A DNA stretch of 64,000 bases. Source: Idiomarina seosinensis_A. GTDB taxonomy: Bacteria; Pseudomonadota; Gammaproteobacteria; Enterobacterales; Alteromonadaceae. Position 1 is the first letter of the stretch; every line of letters begins with the position of its first letter. The stretch is from the NCBI RefSeq assembly GCF_044797955.1, contig NZ_CP085211.1, forward strand, positions 1,736,001 through 1,800,000, in the 5' to 3' direction. Of the stretch, positions 24,828 to 33,632 are shown in pieces. The position numbers and the translations under genes were made by a program. The notes under the pieces were generated by a model that was not told the origin of the DNA, made no database searches, and worked only from the letters and a program-made list of their open reading frames with translations.

Positions 24828-25928
24828 TCAATCTTTAGCTTCACTTTCACGCTTTTTCCACGCGGCAGCTGTTTTCTGATGCAACGGCAAAATCATGTCC
24901 AGAGCCGACTGCGTTCCGGGCTCAAGCTGCAACTGGTTATTTTGCTTTGGCTTAACCCGATCGCCCCACTGTATCAAACCGGCACCACAGGTTAGGCCAC
25001 CACCAAACACTGCCGAGATTATCTTATCGCCGGGCTTGATGGTACCATTGTCAGCCGCTTCAGCAAACGCGATCGGCAAGGTCGCTGACGAGGTATTGCC
25101 GTATTTTTGAATGTTAATTACCGTTTTCTCGGTCGGAACATTACATAGTTTTGCCAGATAATCGATCAAACGTTTGTTGGCCTGATGCGGAATCAAAGCA
25201 TCAATATCGTCGGTCGTTAATCCGGTTTGCCGGAAGACATTCTCGACCGCTGCGTTCATCCCTTTAACGGCCCGTTTAAAGATTTCCTGGCCAACGAAGC
25301 TAAAGGGCATAATGCCGTCAAAACCGAAGCGGTCGAAGCTTAACCCAAACTCAAGACTTAAAACATCTCTGGCATCGGCATCACAGCTAATGTGACTCGC
25401 TAATAACCCGGATTCTTTGTCACTTGCTTCCAGCACCATGGCACCCGCGCCGTCACCAAACAGCACTGCACTTTCGCGCTGTGTCCAGTCTAAGATTCGA
25501 GTTAAGCGCTCAGCGCCTATCAGCAGCACGCGCTGATGCGCGCCGGTACGAATTGCCTGCGACGCCATGTGCATGGCGTACAAAAAACTACTGCAGGCTG
25601 CATTCAAGTCAAAAGCAGCGGCATTTTTTGCACCGATATCCCGTTGGACTGCCGAGGCAACATTCGGAATAATCTCATCAGCAGTACAAGTGCCAACAAT
25701 GATCAAATCCAAACTTGCTGGATCAAGATCAGCAGCCGCTAACGCGTTTTTCGCTGCGACTGTAGCCAGTTTCGAAGTACCCACGTGGCTGACCCGACGT
25801 TCTGAGATCCCTGTACGTGACACAATCCATTCATCAGAGGTTTCTAAAAATGTGGCTAAATCATCGTTTGTCATGACTGCCGGAGGGAGACATTTGCCCC
25901 ATCCCGTAATCTCAGCATATTTTTTCAC
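24828..25928 (-). CDS. Beta-ketoacyl-ACP synthase III-family protein with C-terminal extension
   Basis: A thiolase-fold condensing enzyme of the FabH type. The catalytic Cys is in FDLNAACSSFLYAMH, His in LIPHQANKRLID and Asn in KYGNTSSATLP, the complete Cys-His-Asn triad. The core ends at about residue 323 (GLTCGAGLIQWGD), after which 43 further residues rich in Gln and Lys follow; E. coli FabH lacks these. FabH starts fatty-acid synthesis from acyl-CoA and malonyl-ACP; relatives make ketones or other acyl products. It sits away from any fab operon, so a second, specialised KAS III is possible. Confidence 0.88.
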   Translation of the reverse strand: MKKYAEITGWGKCLPPAVMTNDDLATFLETSDEWIVSRTGISERRVSHVGTSKLATVAAKNALAAADLDPASLDLIIVGTCTADEIIPNVASAVQRDIGAKNAAAFDLNAACSSFLYAMHMASQAIRTGAHQRVLLIGAERLTRILDWTQRESAVLFGDGAGAMVLEASDKESGLLASHISCDADARDVLSLEFGLSFDRFGFDGIMPFSFVGQEIFKRAVKGMNAAVENVFRQTGLTTDDIDALIPHQANKRLIDYLAKLCNVPTEKTVINIQKYGNTSSATLPIAFAEAADNGTIKPGDKIISAVFGGGLTCGAGLIQWGDRVKPKQNNQLQLEPGTQSALDMILPLHQKTAAAWKKRESEAKD

Positions 25929-26074
25929 GGCCAGACCTTATTACTTCTGCAGTTATCAGTACTTAACGCGTTAACCCGTGTAAAAACTCGGTTAAAGCGG
26001 TTAAGCACAACCTTCTTTTACCGTATGATAGCACGAATGTTAGTCAGTTGAATGCTCCACTTGAGGCGAAAGCA

Positions 26075-26638
26075 ATGATCGGATCTGTTCGAGCTATTAT
26101 TTATATAGCAACGTTGACCTTCACACTGGCAGGGTGCCAGAGCGCACCTGGTCCACTGCTCATTAGCCCAAATCCTGTTACTGACGGTTTAAATCCAAAG
26201 GTTGCTCAGTTAACTATTCAGGACCAGCGCACTCATGCCTATATTTACCGGGTGCAAAAGTCTGCCGATAAAGCGTACTTTGCGCCACCCCGGCAACCGT
26301 TAAAGGATACCATTAGCACCGCATTACAACCGCTGATCGGTAACCAAACGGCGACTAGCCCACTCATCTGGACCATCAGCATCGAGCAAGCGTTGATTGA
26401 AGGCCAGCTTGGCACCGTAAAGTACCAGCTTGAGCATCATCTGCTGCTGCGTGTCGAGGCTGAGTACAAAAATCAGCGCTATACCAACAGCTACCGCGGC
26501 CGTTTACAGTCAAAAGGTTTGGCTACACCCGACGAGGCGGTACTCGAGCGCGAGTTTTCGCGTTTACTGCATGCGGTTCTTAGTGATATCGCCGCGGATC
26601 CCAAACTCAGACTAAATAATCAGGAGCATTCGTTATGA
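26075..26638 (+). CDS. yajG: YajG-type lipoprotein
   Basis: A 187-residue lipoprotein: signal peptide IGSVRAIIYIATLTFTLAGC with the lipobox LAGC, then QSAPGPLLISPNPV, the family signature just after the acylated Cys. The frame opens 27 bases earlier at a TTG, but the ATG at 26075 has TTGAGG at good spacing and directly precedes the signal sequence. Function is unknown; in E. coli yajG lies directly upstream of ampG. Here a cyclophilin gene separates them. It overlaps the next gene by four bases (ATGA). Confidence 0.88.
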   Translation: MIGSVRAIIYIATLTFTLAGCQSAPGPLLISPNPVTDGLNPKVAQLTIQDQRTHAYIYRVQKSADKAYFAPPRQPLKDTISTALQPLIGNQTATSPLIWTISIEQALIEGQLGTVKYQLEHHLLLRVEAEYKNQRYTNSYRGRLQSKGLATPDEAVLEREFSRLLHAVLSDIAADPKLRLNNQEHSL

Positions 26639-27246
26639 AAGGAGACACACTTAGCCAGCTAATTGTGCCGGGCTTTTTATTGTTACTCAGTGTGCTTTTT
26701 AGTAGTCAGGCTGACGCCCAGGTTCAACCTGATAATCCTTTCCCTCGCGTGGTTTTTGTCACTTCGGCCGGTGATATCACTGTCGAACTGAATCGTGAGG
26801 CTGCTCCACTAACGGTGAAAAACTTTTTTCGTTACGTTAAAAAAGCCAGTTACAACGACACTATTTTTCACCGCCTGGTGCCGGACTTTGTGATCCAGGG
26901 CGGCGGTTACGATCAGGCTTTTAATGCTAAAGCGAGTTATGGAGAGATTGTCAATGAAGCGGGCAATGGCTTGCTTAATCACTACGGCACAGTAGCGATG
27001 GCGCGTCAGCGAGAACCACACAGCGCCACCCGTCAATTCTTCTTCAACCTGAATGACAACCCGTCCCTTAATCCCGATAACGGGGACTGGGGCTATACGG
27101 TATTCGGTCGGGTTGTCGCTGGTATTGAGGTACTGGAGCAGCTGGCTACGTTAGAGTCTTTGCCCTACGACGAAAAAACCGGCTGGCGGGATGTACCCGC
27201 TAATCCGCCGGTTTTGAAGCGTATTGATGTGGTGCCTGCTAACTGA
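26635..27246 (+). CDS. Periplasmic cyclophilin-type peptidyl-prolyl isomerase
   Basis: A 203-residue PPIase with a Sec signal (LIVPGFLLLLSVLFSSQADA-Q). The cyclophilin core has FHRLVPDFVIQGGGY with the catalytic Arg, VAMARQREPHSATRQFFFNLNDNPSLN and DNGDWGYTVFGRV. This is the PpiA-type bacterial form without the long loop of eukaryotic cyclophilins. It isomerises Xaa-Pro bonds in exported proteins. It overlaps yajG by four bases and ampG by one, so all three are translated together. Confidence 0.93.
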   Translation: MKGDTLSQLIVPGFLLLLSVLFSSQADAQVQPDNPFPRVVFVTSAGDITVELNREAAPLTVKNFFRYVKKASYNDTIFHRLVPDFVIQGGGYDQAFNAKASYGEIVNEAGNGLLNHYGTVAMARQREPHSATRQFFFNLNDNPSLNPDNGDWGYTVFGRVVAGIEVLEQLATLESLPYDEKTGWRDVPANPPVLKRIDVVPAN

Positions 27247-28589
27247 TGACGGCGCCCTTAAGTTTTTGGCAAGACCTAAAAGTTTATACACAGCCGCGCG
27301 TATTGGTTATCTTTATCCTTGGCATTGCCAGTGGTTTCCCCTGGGTGATGATTGGCTCAGCACTATCAGCCTGGTTGCAGGAAGAAGGTTTAACACGCTC
27401 TGTTATTGGTTACTTTGGTGCTGTCTTTGGTGCTTACTCGATTAACTTTTTATGGTCACCGCTTATCGATGGCGCGAAGCTCCCGCTGCTGACCCGCTAC
27501 CTGGGCCAGCGCCGCAGCTGGATCTTGCTATGCCAGTTAGTTATTGCTGCCTGTTGTTTATTACTCTCGCAATTATCGATAGCCAGCCACTTGCACTGGG
27601 TAGGGCTGCTGGCTATGGCGATAGCCATCAGCTCTGCGACTCAGGATATTGCCATTGATGCTTACCGAATTGAATCTTTCTCTGTTTCTGAGGGCCGGCT
27701 GCAAAGCGCCGGCGCCGCGATGGCCACGGCTGGCTGGTGGACAGGCTATGCAGGCCTGGGCGCAATTCCTTTTTTCATCGTCGATGCCAGTGGCTGGGTT
27801 TGGCAGGACGCTTACGCGGTTTTGGCTGTTATTATGCTGGCTATCGCCAGCGTGGTACTGGTCGTAAGGCGTTCAACCTACCATCAGCCCTTTTCAGCTA
27901 AAGCAAAAACGCCTGCCAACCTTATTGCTCGTATTAACGAAATGGTTGTCGCCCCTATCCGGGAATTTTTTACCCGTAGCGGGACCAGGTTTGCTATTTC
28001 TGTATTAATTTTTATCTTTCTGTTCAAGATCGGCGAAGCCTTTTTAGGCCGTATGTCGATTGTTTTTTATAAAGAGATTGGTTTTACTAACGAGCAGATT
28101 GGTACGTATTCTAAGTTAGTTACCTGGTGGGTCACTATTGTTTTTGCGTTAATCGGCAGCGCAGTTAATTTAAGGGTAGGTATCGTTAAAGGCCTGCTGT
28201 TTGGTGGTATTGCCATGGCAGCCTCTAATTTAATGTTTTCCTGGATAGCTTTGGTAGGCCCCAGCGAATCACTGTTTTTAAGCGCAGTAGTCATCGATGG
28301 CTTTACCAGCGCCTGGTCAACCGTTGCATTTGTCGCATTTATTAGCTTGCTCTGCGATCGCAGTTTTACTGCCTCACAGTATGCGTTAATGGCTTCACTG
28401 GGGACTCTGGGACGCACCTTGTTATCCTCATACAGCGGCGCGGTGGTTGACGCCCTCGATGGCAGCTGGGCGACATTCTTTTTGCTCACAGCATTAATGG
28501 TGATACCGAGCCTGGTATTTTTGTGGTTCATTCGCAAGCCACTGACGCGCATGGAAGGACTGCGCACAGGAGACAGCCGTGAAACATAA
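27246..28589 (+). CDS. ampG: AmpG muropeptide permease
   Basis: A 447-residue major-facilitator protein with about 12-14 membrane helices. N-terminal segments LGIASGFPWVMIGSALSAWLQEEG and YSINFLWSPLIDG match AmpG closely, as does DIAIDAYRIE in the third loop. AmpG imports GlcNAc-anhydroMurNAc peptides released during wall turnover, for recycling and for AmpC beta-lactamase signalling. It lies in a yajG-cyclophilin-ampG block with one-base overlap. The stop region overlaps the start of the next gene by 11 bases. Confidence 0.93.
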   Translation: MTAPLSFWQDLKVYTQPRVLVIFILGIASGFPWVMIGSALSAWLQEEGLTRSVIGYFGAVFGAYSINFLWSPLIDGAKLPLLTRYLGQRRSWILLCQLVIAACCLLLSQLSIASHLHWVGLLAMAIAISSATQDIAIDAYRIESFSVSEGRLQSAGAAMATAGWWTGYAGLGAIPFFIVDASGWVWQDAYAVLAVIMLAIASVVLVVRRSTYHQPFSAKAKTPANLIARINEMVVAPIREFFTRSGTRFAISVLIFIFLFKIGEAFLGRMSIVFYKEIGFTNEQIGTYSKLVTWWVTIVFALIGSAVNLRVGIVKGLLFGGIAMAASNLMFSWIALVGPSESLFLSAVVIDGFTSAWSTVAFVAFISLLCDRSFTASQYALMASLGTLGRTLLSSYSGAVVDALDGSWATFFLLTALMVIPSLVFLWFIRKPLTRMEGLRTGDSRET

Positions 28590-29460
28590 GCCTCTGCGCT
28601 GGCTGGTTTTTGGCCCGGGCGCAATCAGCGGCTTGATCAGCGCGGGTTTAGTGCGGCAGCAACATGCCATCGCCTTTATTACCCGTAATACCGGTGCAAC
28701 TGACCTGATTACATGGCAAATTCATGATAAAAATGGCCTGCAGTCTTTTGAAACACCAACGTACCAACACCAGTGGCAGCCCGATGCTGTTATCATGGCC
28801 GTCAAGTCCTACGATATCGGTGTTGCGCTCGCGGCTTTGGATAACCTGGGCATCAGCAGCGAATGTCCAATTATCTTAAGTCATAACGGTATCGTGCAGC
28901 AGCACAGTAAACGCCCGCTTTTCACGATGATTACAACCCACGCAGCTACCCGCCGGGCTTATCAAATTCAGCATACAGGTAATGGCGCCAGCTGGCTGGC
29001 AAACTATGCTGAAAACTGCTCTGCTAAATTGCAGCCTCCTATAGCTCAAGCTATGGTTAACAGCTTTGCACCCTTGCAGCTGGTTGACGACATCACGCAG
29101 CGGCGTTGGTATAAATTGCTGATCAACTGCATTATTAACCCTTTAACGGCTATTTACCGGGTTCCGAACGGGGAGTTGGCTAAAGACAGGTACCAGCCAC
29201 TTATCGCTGCGTTAATTGATGAATTTTTAGCCGTTTCTGCACTTGCGGGCTACCCTTTCAAAGCAACTGACGCGCGGCAGGCTGTTTATCAGGTTATTGA
29301 CGATACCCGGCAAAACCGTTCGTCAATGTTAACAGACATTGAGCACGGACGACCTACAGAAATTGCGGCACTGAATGGCTACCTAATTAATCAAGCTGAG
29401 TGCTATGACGTTGAGGTACCCAACCACCGTTGGGTCCTCACACAAATAACGCGCAAATAA
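28579..29460 (+). CDS. Ketopantoate reductase-family protein (PanE/ApbA-like)
   Basis: A 293-residue NADPH-dependent reductase. The Rossmann motif WLVFGPGAISGLISAGLV is at about residues 8-25. The catalytic Lys is in the KLLINCIINPLTAIY block, where the family has K-x(2-3)-N-x(3)-N-x-L. The region SSMLTDIEHGRPTEIAALNGY near the C-terminus, with Ser/Asp/Glu, is diagnostic. It may make pantoate for CoA, but relatives act on other 2-keto acids. GTG start with CAGGAG upstream; overlaps ampG by 11 bases. It is convergent with ribBX. Confidence 0.87.
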   Translation: MKHKPLRWLVFGPGAISGLISAGLVRQQHAIAFITRNTGATDLITWQIHDKNGLQSFETPTYQHQWQPDAVIMAVKSYDIGVALAALDNLGISSECPIILSHNGIVQQHSKRPLFTMITTHAATRRAYQIQHTGNGASWLANYAENCSAKLQPPIAQAMVNSFAPLQLVDDITQRRWYKLLINCIINPLTAIYRVPNGELAKDRYQPLIAALIDEFLAVSALAGYPFKATDARQAVYQVIDDTRQNRSSMLTDIEHGRPTEIAALNGYLINQAECYDVEVPNHRWVLTQITRK

Positions 29461-29481
29461 AACTCGCCAGAATCAGTGTTT

Positions 29482-30597
29482 CTAGCCTTTGTCTTCGAGG
29501 AAATCAACCACTTCAAGTCCAAACCCAGACAATGCTGAATAACGTTTAGGCGAACTCATTAACGTCATTTTGTGGACACCTAAATCCGCCAGGATCTGTG
29601 ATCCGACGCCAACATTTCTCGATGCACTGGAGGCGGAGGCTGTCGGTCGCTGTTCACCCAAATCCTGCGCTTCAAACTCTTTAACCTGTGCAATAATATC
29701 ATCAGCGCTCTGTTGGCGACCGATAATTACCAGCACGCCATCGTGTTCAGCAAGGTAACGCATCGCCTTGTAAATCGGCCAACTGCGTTTGGCAGCCCGC
29801 TCGGTCAGCAAGGTGTCATGAAAGGTATCCTGCAGATGAACTCTGACATTAGTCACTTTGTCCGGCGCAACCTCGCCATGAACTAACGCATGATGGACCT
29901 GCTGATCAATCGAGTCTTGATAGGTAATCAAGTGGAACTCACCGAAACTAGTTGGCAGACGGCACTCAGCAACGCGCTCAATGGTTTTTTCTTTTACTGA
30001 GCGGTACTCAATTAAATCCGCTATGGTACCCATTTTTATCTGATGCTGTGCTGCAAATTTCTCTAAGTCGGGTCGCCTTGCCATGCTGCCGTCCTCATTA
30101 AGGATCTCGACAATAACGGCGGCAGCCTCAAAGCCAGCCAGACGCGATAGATCACAGCCTGCCTCAGTATGGCCAGCCCGGTTCAACACCCCACCGGGCT
30201 TTGCTTTCAGCGGAAAAATATGGCCCGGCATGACCAGATCTTTCGGCTGCGCATCCGGAGCTACCGCGTCCTTCACCGTTTTTGCCCGATCGGCTGCGGA
30301 AATACCTGTTGTCACACCTTCCGCTGCCTCAATAGAAACGGTAAAGTTAGTCGCATAGGGAGCATTATTTTTATTTACCATTAACGGCAAATTGAGCTGC
30401 TGACAGCGCTCTTCGGTTAATGTCAGGCAAATCAGACCGCGGCCATAGCGAGCCATAAAGTTAATGGCTTCTGCTGTCACACAGTCAGCGGCAATGATCA
30501 GATCGCCTTCGTTTTCACGATCTTCGTCATCCATTAAGATGACCATTTTACCCTGGCGGATATCCTCGATGATTTCTTCTGTGCTGTTTAAGCCCAT
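29482..30597 (-). CDS. ribBX: 3,4-dihydroxy-2-butanone-4-phosphate synthase with degenerate GCHII domain (RibBX)
   Basis: A 371-residue protein. Residues 1-200 are a complete DHBP synthase: DDEDRENEGDLIIAADCV with acidic metal ligands, and RAGHTEAGCDLSRLAG. Residues 205-371 align with the GTP cyclohydrolase II fold, but the zinc cysteines are gone: in place of HSECLTGD...RCDCG the sequence reads VHLQDTFHDTLLTERAAKRS. The domain cannot be a functional RibA. Such proteins are known as RibBX in Proteobacteria. It makes the four-carbon precursor of riboflavin from ribulose 5-phosphate. It lies 11 bases after ribD. Confidence 0.9.
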   Translation of the reverse strand: MGLNSTEEIIEDIRQGKMVILMDDEDRENEGDLIIAADCVTAEAINFMARYGRGLICLTLTEERCQQLNLPLMVNKNNAPYATNFTVSIEAAEGVTTGISAADRAKTVKDAVAPDAQPKDLVMPGHIFPLKAKPGGVLNRAGHTEAGCDLSRLAGFEAAAVIVEILNEDGSMARRPDLEKFAAQHQIKMGTIADLIEYRSVKEKTIERVAECRLPTSFGEFHLITYQDSIDQQVHHALVHGEVAPDKVTNVRVHLQDTFHDTLLTERAAKRSWPIYKAMRYLAEHDGVLVIIGRQQSADDIIAQVKEFEAQDLGEQRPTASASSASRNVGVGSQILADLGVHKMTLMSSPKRYSALSGFGLEVVDFLEDKG

Positions 30598-30608
30598 TAA
30601 CTAACCTT

Positions 30609-31736
30609 TCACCTGTTGTATTTTGGCACACCGATTAAACGGCGATCACGACCGACTTGGCGGCCGTCTATAATATCTAACTGCAGAGCTTCTGATAGCT
30701 CTTCTAAGATCGGCAACTGGATCATTGCCTGTGCATCGTTACCCAATACTAAATTGGACTGATACAAGAAAACCTGGCTGACTAATTGCTGCCGTAGCAA
30801 AGCTCCCCCGAGGGTAGCACCACATTCGGTCCAGATAAGATTGATTTCTCTTAACGCCAGTTCGAGCATAGCATCATGCAAATCAACTTTACCAGATGCC
30901 GACTCTTTCACCAGAATTTGGTGACAATGGGGATGTCGGCTGGCTTCGGTTTCTTTTATCCGCACCAGCCATACCGGGCCCGGCTGTTCAAACAATGCCA
31001 GGTCATCATGAATTCGGTTTTGGCTATCGATGATAATACGCACCGGCTGCGGCAACGGATCCGGTAGGGTTCGCGACGCAGGCCACTGACCGGCTCTGAC
31101 GGTTAACCGGGGGTTATCGATTAAAACGGTGTCGGCACCGGTTAAAATCGCATCTGCGTGAGCGCGCCAGTACTGCACATCGGAACGCGCCTGCGGTGAC
31201 GTAATCCACTGACTGTTACCGTTGGCTAAGGCGGTTTTACCATCCATCGAGCAGGCCAATTTGACTCTGACATAAGGCAACTGGTTTATCATTCGGTGAA
31301 TAAACCCGGGATTAAGGGCTTGTGCCGCGCTTTGCAGAATACCGACATCTACTTTGATACCTGCTTGCTGCAGACGTTTAATTCCTTTGCCTGCCACTTG
31401 CGGATTAGGATCCTGCATCGCCACCACAACTCTGGCCACGCCCGCGTCAATTAATGCATCAACACAGGGCGCCGTTCGGCCAAAATGACTACAAGGCTCC
31501 AGCGTAACGTACGCGGTCGCCCCCTGCGCAGCGCAGCCCGCCGCATTAATGGCATTAACTTCGGCGTGAGCCTGGCCGGCTCGTTGATGCCAGCCCTCAC
31601 CCACCACTTGCTCTCCCCGCGCTAACACACAGCCAACGGCAGGATTAGGAGCTGTGGTCAGTACACCACGGCGCGCCAATATCAATGCCTGGTGCATTAA
31701 TCGATGGTCAATAGTAAGCTGCTCTGCACTAATCAT
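30609..31736 (-). CDS. ribD: Riboflavin biosynthesis deaminase/reductase
   Basis: A bifunctional protein of 375 residues from the ATG at 31736. The N-terminal deaminase has the zinc motif HAEVNAI and PCSHFGRTAPC, and the C-terminal NADPH reductase has VKLACSMDGKTALANG and LPDPLPQPVRIIID. It converts diaminohydroxyphosphoribosylaminopyrimidine to the ribityl-aminouracil phosphate. The frame extends to 31808, but the start overlapping the nrdR stop (ATGATTAG, eight bases) gives the usual N-terminus. Order nrdR-ribD is conserved, but ribE, ribH and nusB do not follow. Confidence 0.94.
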   Translation of the reverse strand: MISAEQLTIDHRLMHQALILARRGVLTTAPNPAVGCVLARGEQVVGEGWHQRAGQAHAEVNAINAAGCAAQGATAYVTLEPCSHFGRTAPCVDALIDAGVARVVVAMQDPNPQVAGKGIKRLQQAGIKVDVGILQSAAQALNPGFIHRMINQLPYVRVKLACSMDGKTALANGNSQWITSPQARSDVQYWRAHADAILTGADTVLIDNPRLTVRAGQWPASRTLPDPLPQPVRIIIDSQNRIHDDLALFEQPGPVWLVRIKETEASRHPHCHQILVKESASGKVDLHDAMLELALREINLIWTECGATLGGALLRQQLVSQVFLYQSNLVLGNDAQAMIQLPILEELSEALQLDIIDGRQVGRDRRLIGVPKYNR

Positions 31737-32178
31737 TGAGTCGAGCGATTTCCTCACCGAATTCGCGAATGTCTTCAAACGAGCGATAGACTGAGGCAAA
31801 ACGAACATAAGCGACTTTATCGATTTGCTTCAGATTGTCCATCACCTGATTACCGATGAAATCGCTGCTGATCTCGCGCTCGCCAGTCGCCCGAATTGCA
31901 GATTTAATTCGATTGATAGCCTGCTCCATCAATTCCAGACTGACCGGTCTTTTCTCTAGCGCCCGCAAGAAGCCATTGCGCAATTTATCCTCGTTAAAGG
32001 GCTCGCGGCTACCATCGGACTTGATCACCCGGGGCATGATCAGCTCAGCAGTCTCGAAGGTTGTAAAACGTTCGCGACAATCACTGCACTCACGCCGCCG
32101 TCGCACCGATGCACCATCTGCGACCAGACGTGAATCAATGACTTTGGTTTCTTGCATTCCGCAAAAAGGACAGTGCAT
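31729..32178 (-). CDS. nrdR: Transcriptional repressor NrdR
   Basis: A 149-residue zinc-ribbon/ATP-cone regulator that represses ribonucleotide reductase operons when dATP is bound. The N-terminal ribbon CPFCGMQET...CSDCRERF (Cys at 3, 6, 31, 34) and the ATP-cone (about 49-139, VIKSDGSREPFNEDKLRNGF) are complete. It lies 24 bases after glyA and overlaps ribD by eight bases. No NrdR box is expected here because its targets are nrd promoters elsewhere. Confidence 0.96.
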   Translation of the reverse strand: MHCPFCGMQETKVIDSRLVADGASVRRRRECSDCRERFTTFETAELIMPRVIKSDGSREPFNEDKLRNGFLRALEKRPVSLELMEQAINRIKSAIRATGEREISSDFIGNQVMDNLKQIDKVAYVRFASVYRSFEDIREFGEEIARLND

Positions 32179-32202
32179 CCGGGCGCTCCGTTATCTCATC
32201 AT

Positions 32203-33459
32203 TTATTGATAAACCGGAAACTTAGCGCACAGGGCTTTGACCTGCTCACGTACCTGTTCGATAGTTTGCTCGTTGTTGATATCATCCAACACGTCACTGA
32301 TCCAGTTGGCAACCTGCCGCGCTTCTGCTTCTTTAAAGCCGCGGCGGGTAATTGCCGGCGTACCAAGCCGCAGACCTGAAGTCACAAAAGGTGAACGGGG
32401 GTCGTTAGGTACTGTGTTTTTGTTCACCGTAATAAAAGCACGCCCTAACGCAGCATCTGCATCTTTACCGGTAATGTCCTTATCAATCAAATCCACTAGA
32501 AACAAATGATTCTGGGTGCCGTTAGAGACAATTTTATAGCCACGCTGTTGCAGTGTTTCCACCATAGTGTTGGCGTTTTCTAATACTTGCAGCTGGTAGG
32601 TTTTAAATTCTGGCAGCAAGGCTTCTTTAAACGCCACCGCTTTGGCCGCTATCACATGCATCAGAGGACCCCCCTGATTACCCGGGAATACGGCGCTATT
32701 CAGTTTTTTATGTAGCTTCTCATCATCTTTACCTGACAGGATCAGGCCGCTTCTTGGCCCTGCCAGGGTTTTATGAGTGGTGGTGGTAATAACGTCGGCA
32801 AAAGGCACCGGGCTTGGATAAACTCCGGCCGCCACCAGGCCGGCAACGTGGGCCATATCAACCAGTAAGTAGGCGCCAACATCATCGGCAATATCACGAA
32901 AACGCTGCCAGTCAATAATCCCTGAGTAAGCGGAAAATCCGGCAATAATGACCTTCGGCTGATGTTCTTTTGCCAGACGGGCCACTTCCTCATAGTCAAT
33001 TTCGCCTGTTTCTTCGGATAGTCCGTACTGCACGGCGTTGTACAATTTTCCGGAAAAATTGACACCGGCACCATGAGTTAAATGCCCACCGTGCGCTAAG
33101 CTCATGCCCAGGAAGGTATCACCGGCTTCCATTAACGCCATAAAGGCGGCAGTATTAGCCTGCGAGCCGGAGTGCGGCTGTACGTTAGCGTATTTAGCGC
33201 CAAACAATTCTTTAGCTCGTGCGATGGCGAGGTCTTCAACGACATCAACAAACTCACAGCCGCCATAATAACGCTTGTGCGGGTAACCTTCGGCATATTT
33301 ATTGGTTAACTGCGAGCCCTGGGCTTCCAGCACTCTGGGGCTGGTATAATTTTCTGACGCAATCAGCTCGATGTGTTGTTCCTGACGCTCAACTTCTTTG
33401 CTCATGGCGTCCCACAGTTCGGCATCAAATTCCGCTATCGTGTGTTGCGATTTTTGCAT
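32203..33459 (-). CDS. glyA: Serine hydroxymethyltransferase
   Basis: PLP enzyme interconverting serine + tetrahydrofolate and glycine + methylene-THF, central to one-carbon metabolism. 418 residues from ATG 33459, which has GGGAG upstream; the longer frame to 33471 starts at a GTG before the ribosome-binding site. The PLP lysine is in TTTHKTLAGPRSG, with SENYTSP and YPHKRYYGG near the N-terminus. Divergent from ettA. The order glyA-nrdR-ribD is common in gammaproteobacteria. Confidence 0.97.
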   Translation of the reverse strand: MQKSQHTIAEFDAELWDAMSKEVERQEQHIELIASENYTSPRVLEAQGSQLTNKYAEGYPHKRYYGGCEFVDVVEDLAIARAKELFGAKYANVQPHSGSQANTAAFMALMEAGDTFLGMSLAHGGHLTHGAGVNFSGKLYNAVQYGLSEETGEIDYEEVARLAKEHQPKVIIAGFSAYSGIIDWQRFRDIADDVGAYLLVDMAHVAGLVAAGVYPSPVPFADVITTTTHKTLAGPRSGLILSGKDDEKLHKKLNSAVFPGNQGGPLMHVIAAKAVAFKEALLPEFKTYQLQVLENANTMVETLQQRGYKIVSNGTQNHLFLVDLIDKDITGKDADAALGRAFITVNKNTVPNDPRSPFVTSGLRLGTPAITRRGFKEAEARQVANWISDVLDDINNEQTIEQVREQVKALCAKFPVYQ

Positions 33460-33521
33460 TACAGCTCCCACTTATTGTGTTGAATCTAAGGCAGTTACCT
33501 AACATGTTGGCATTTTAACTT

Positions 33522-33550
33522 AAAATCATCACTAATGCCTAGTTTGTCAA
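33522..33550 (-). promoter_or_regulatory. Candidate glyA promoter
   Basis: On the minus strand a consensus -35 TTGACA (33550-33545), a 17-base spacer and a weak -10 GATTTT (33527-33522), about 60 bases before the glyA start. No MetR or PurR operator was recognised by eye. Confidence 0.5.
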
Positions 33551-33632
33551 CACAAACAAATTTGGGTGTAAGCGGCTTTTCGCAGTAAACTGTCTGCAAT
33601 TTCTTAACCGCAAAGCAAGGGATGTTGGACGC

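Noticed and set aside
29482..30597. FMN riboswitch before ribBX or ribD
   Set aside because: Only 11 bases separate ribD and ribBX and the nrdR stop overlaps ribD, leaving no room for the aptamer.
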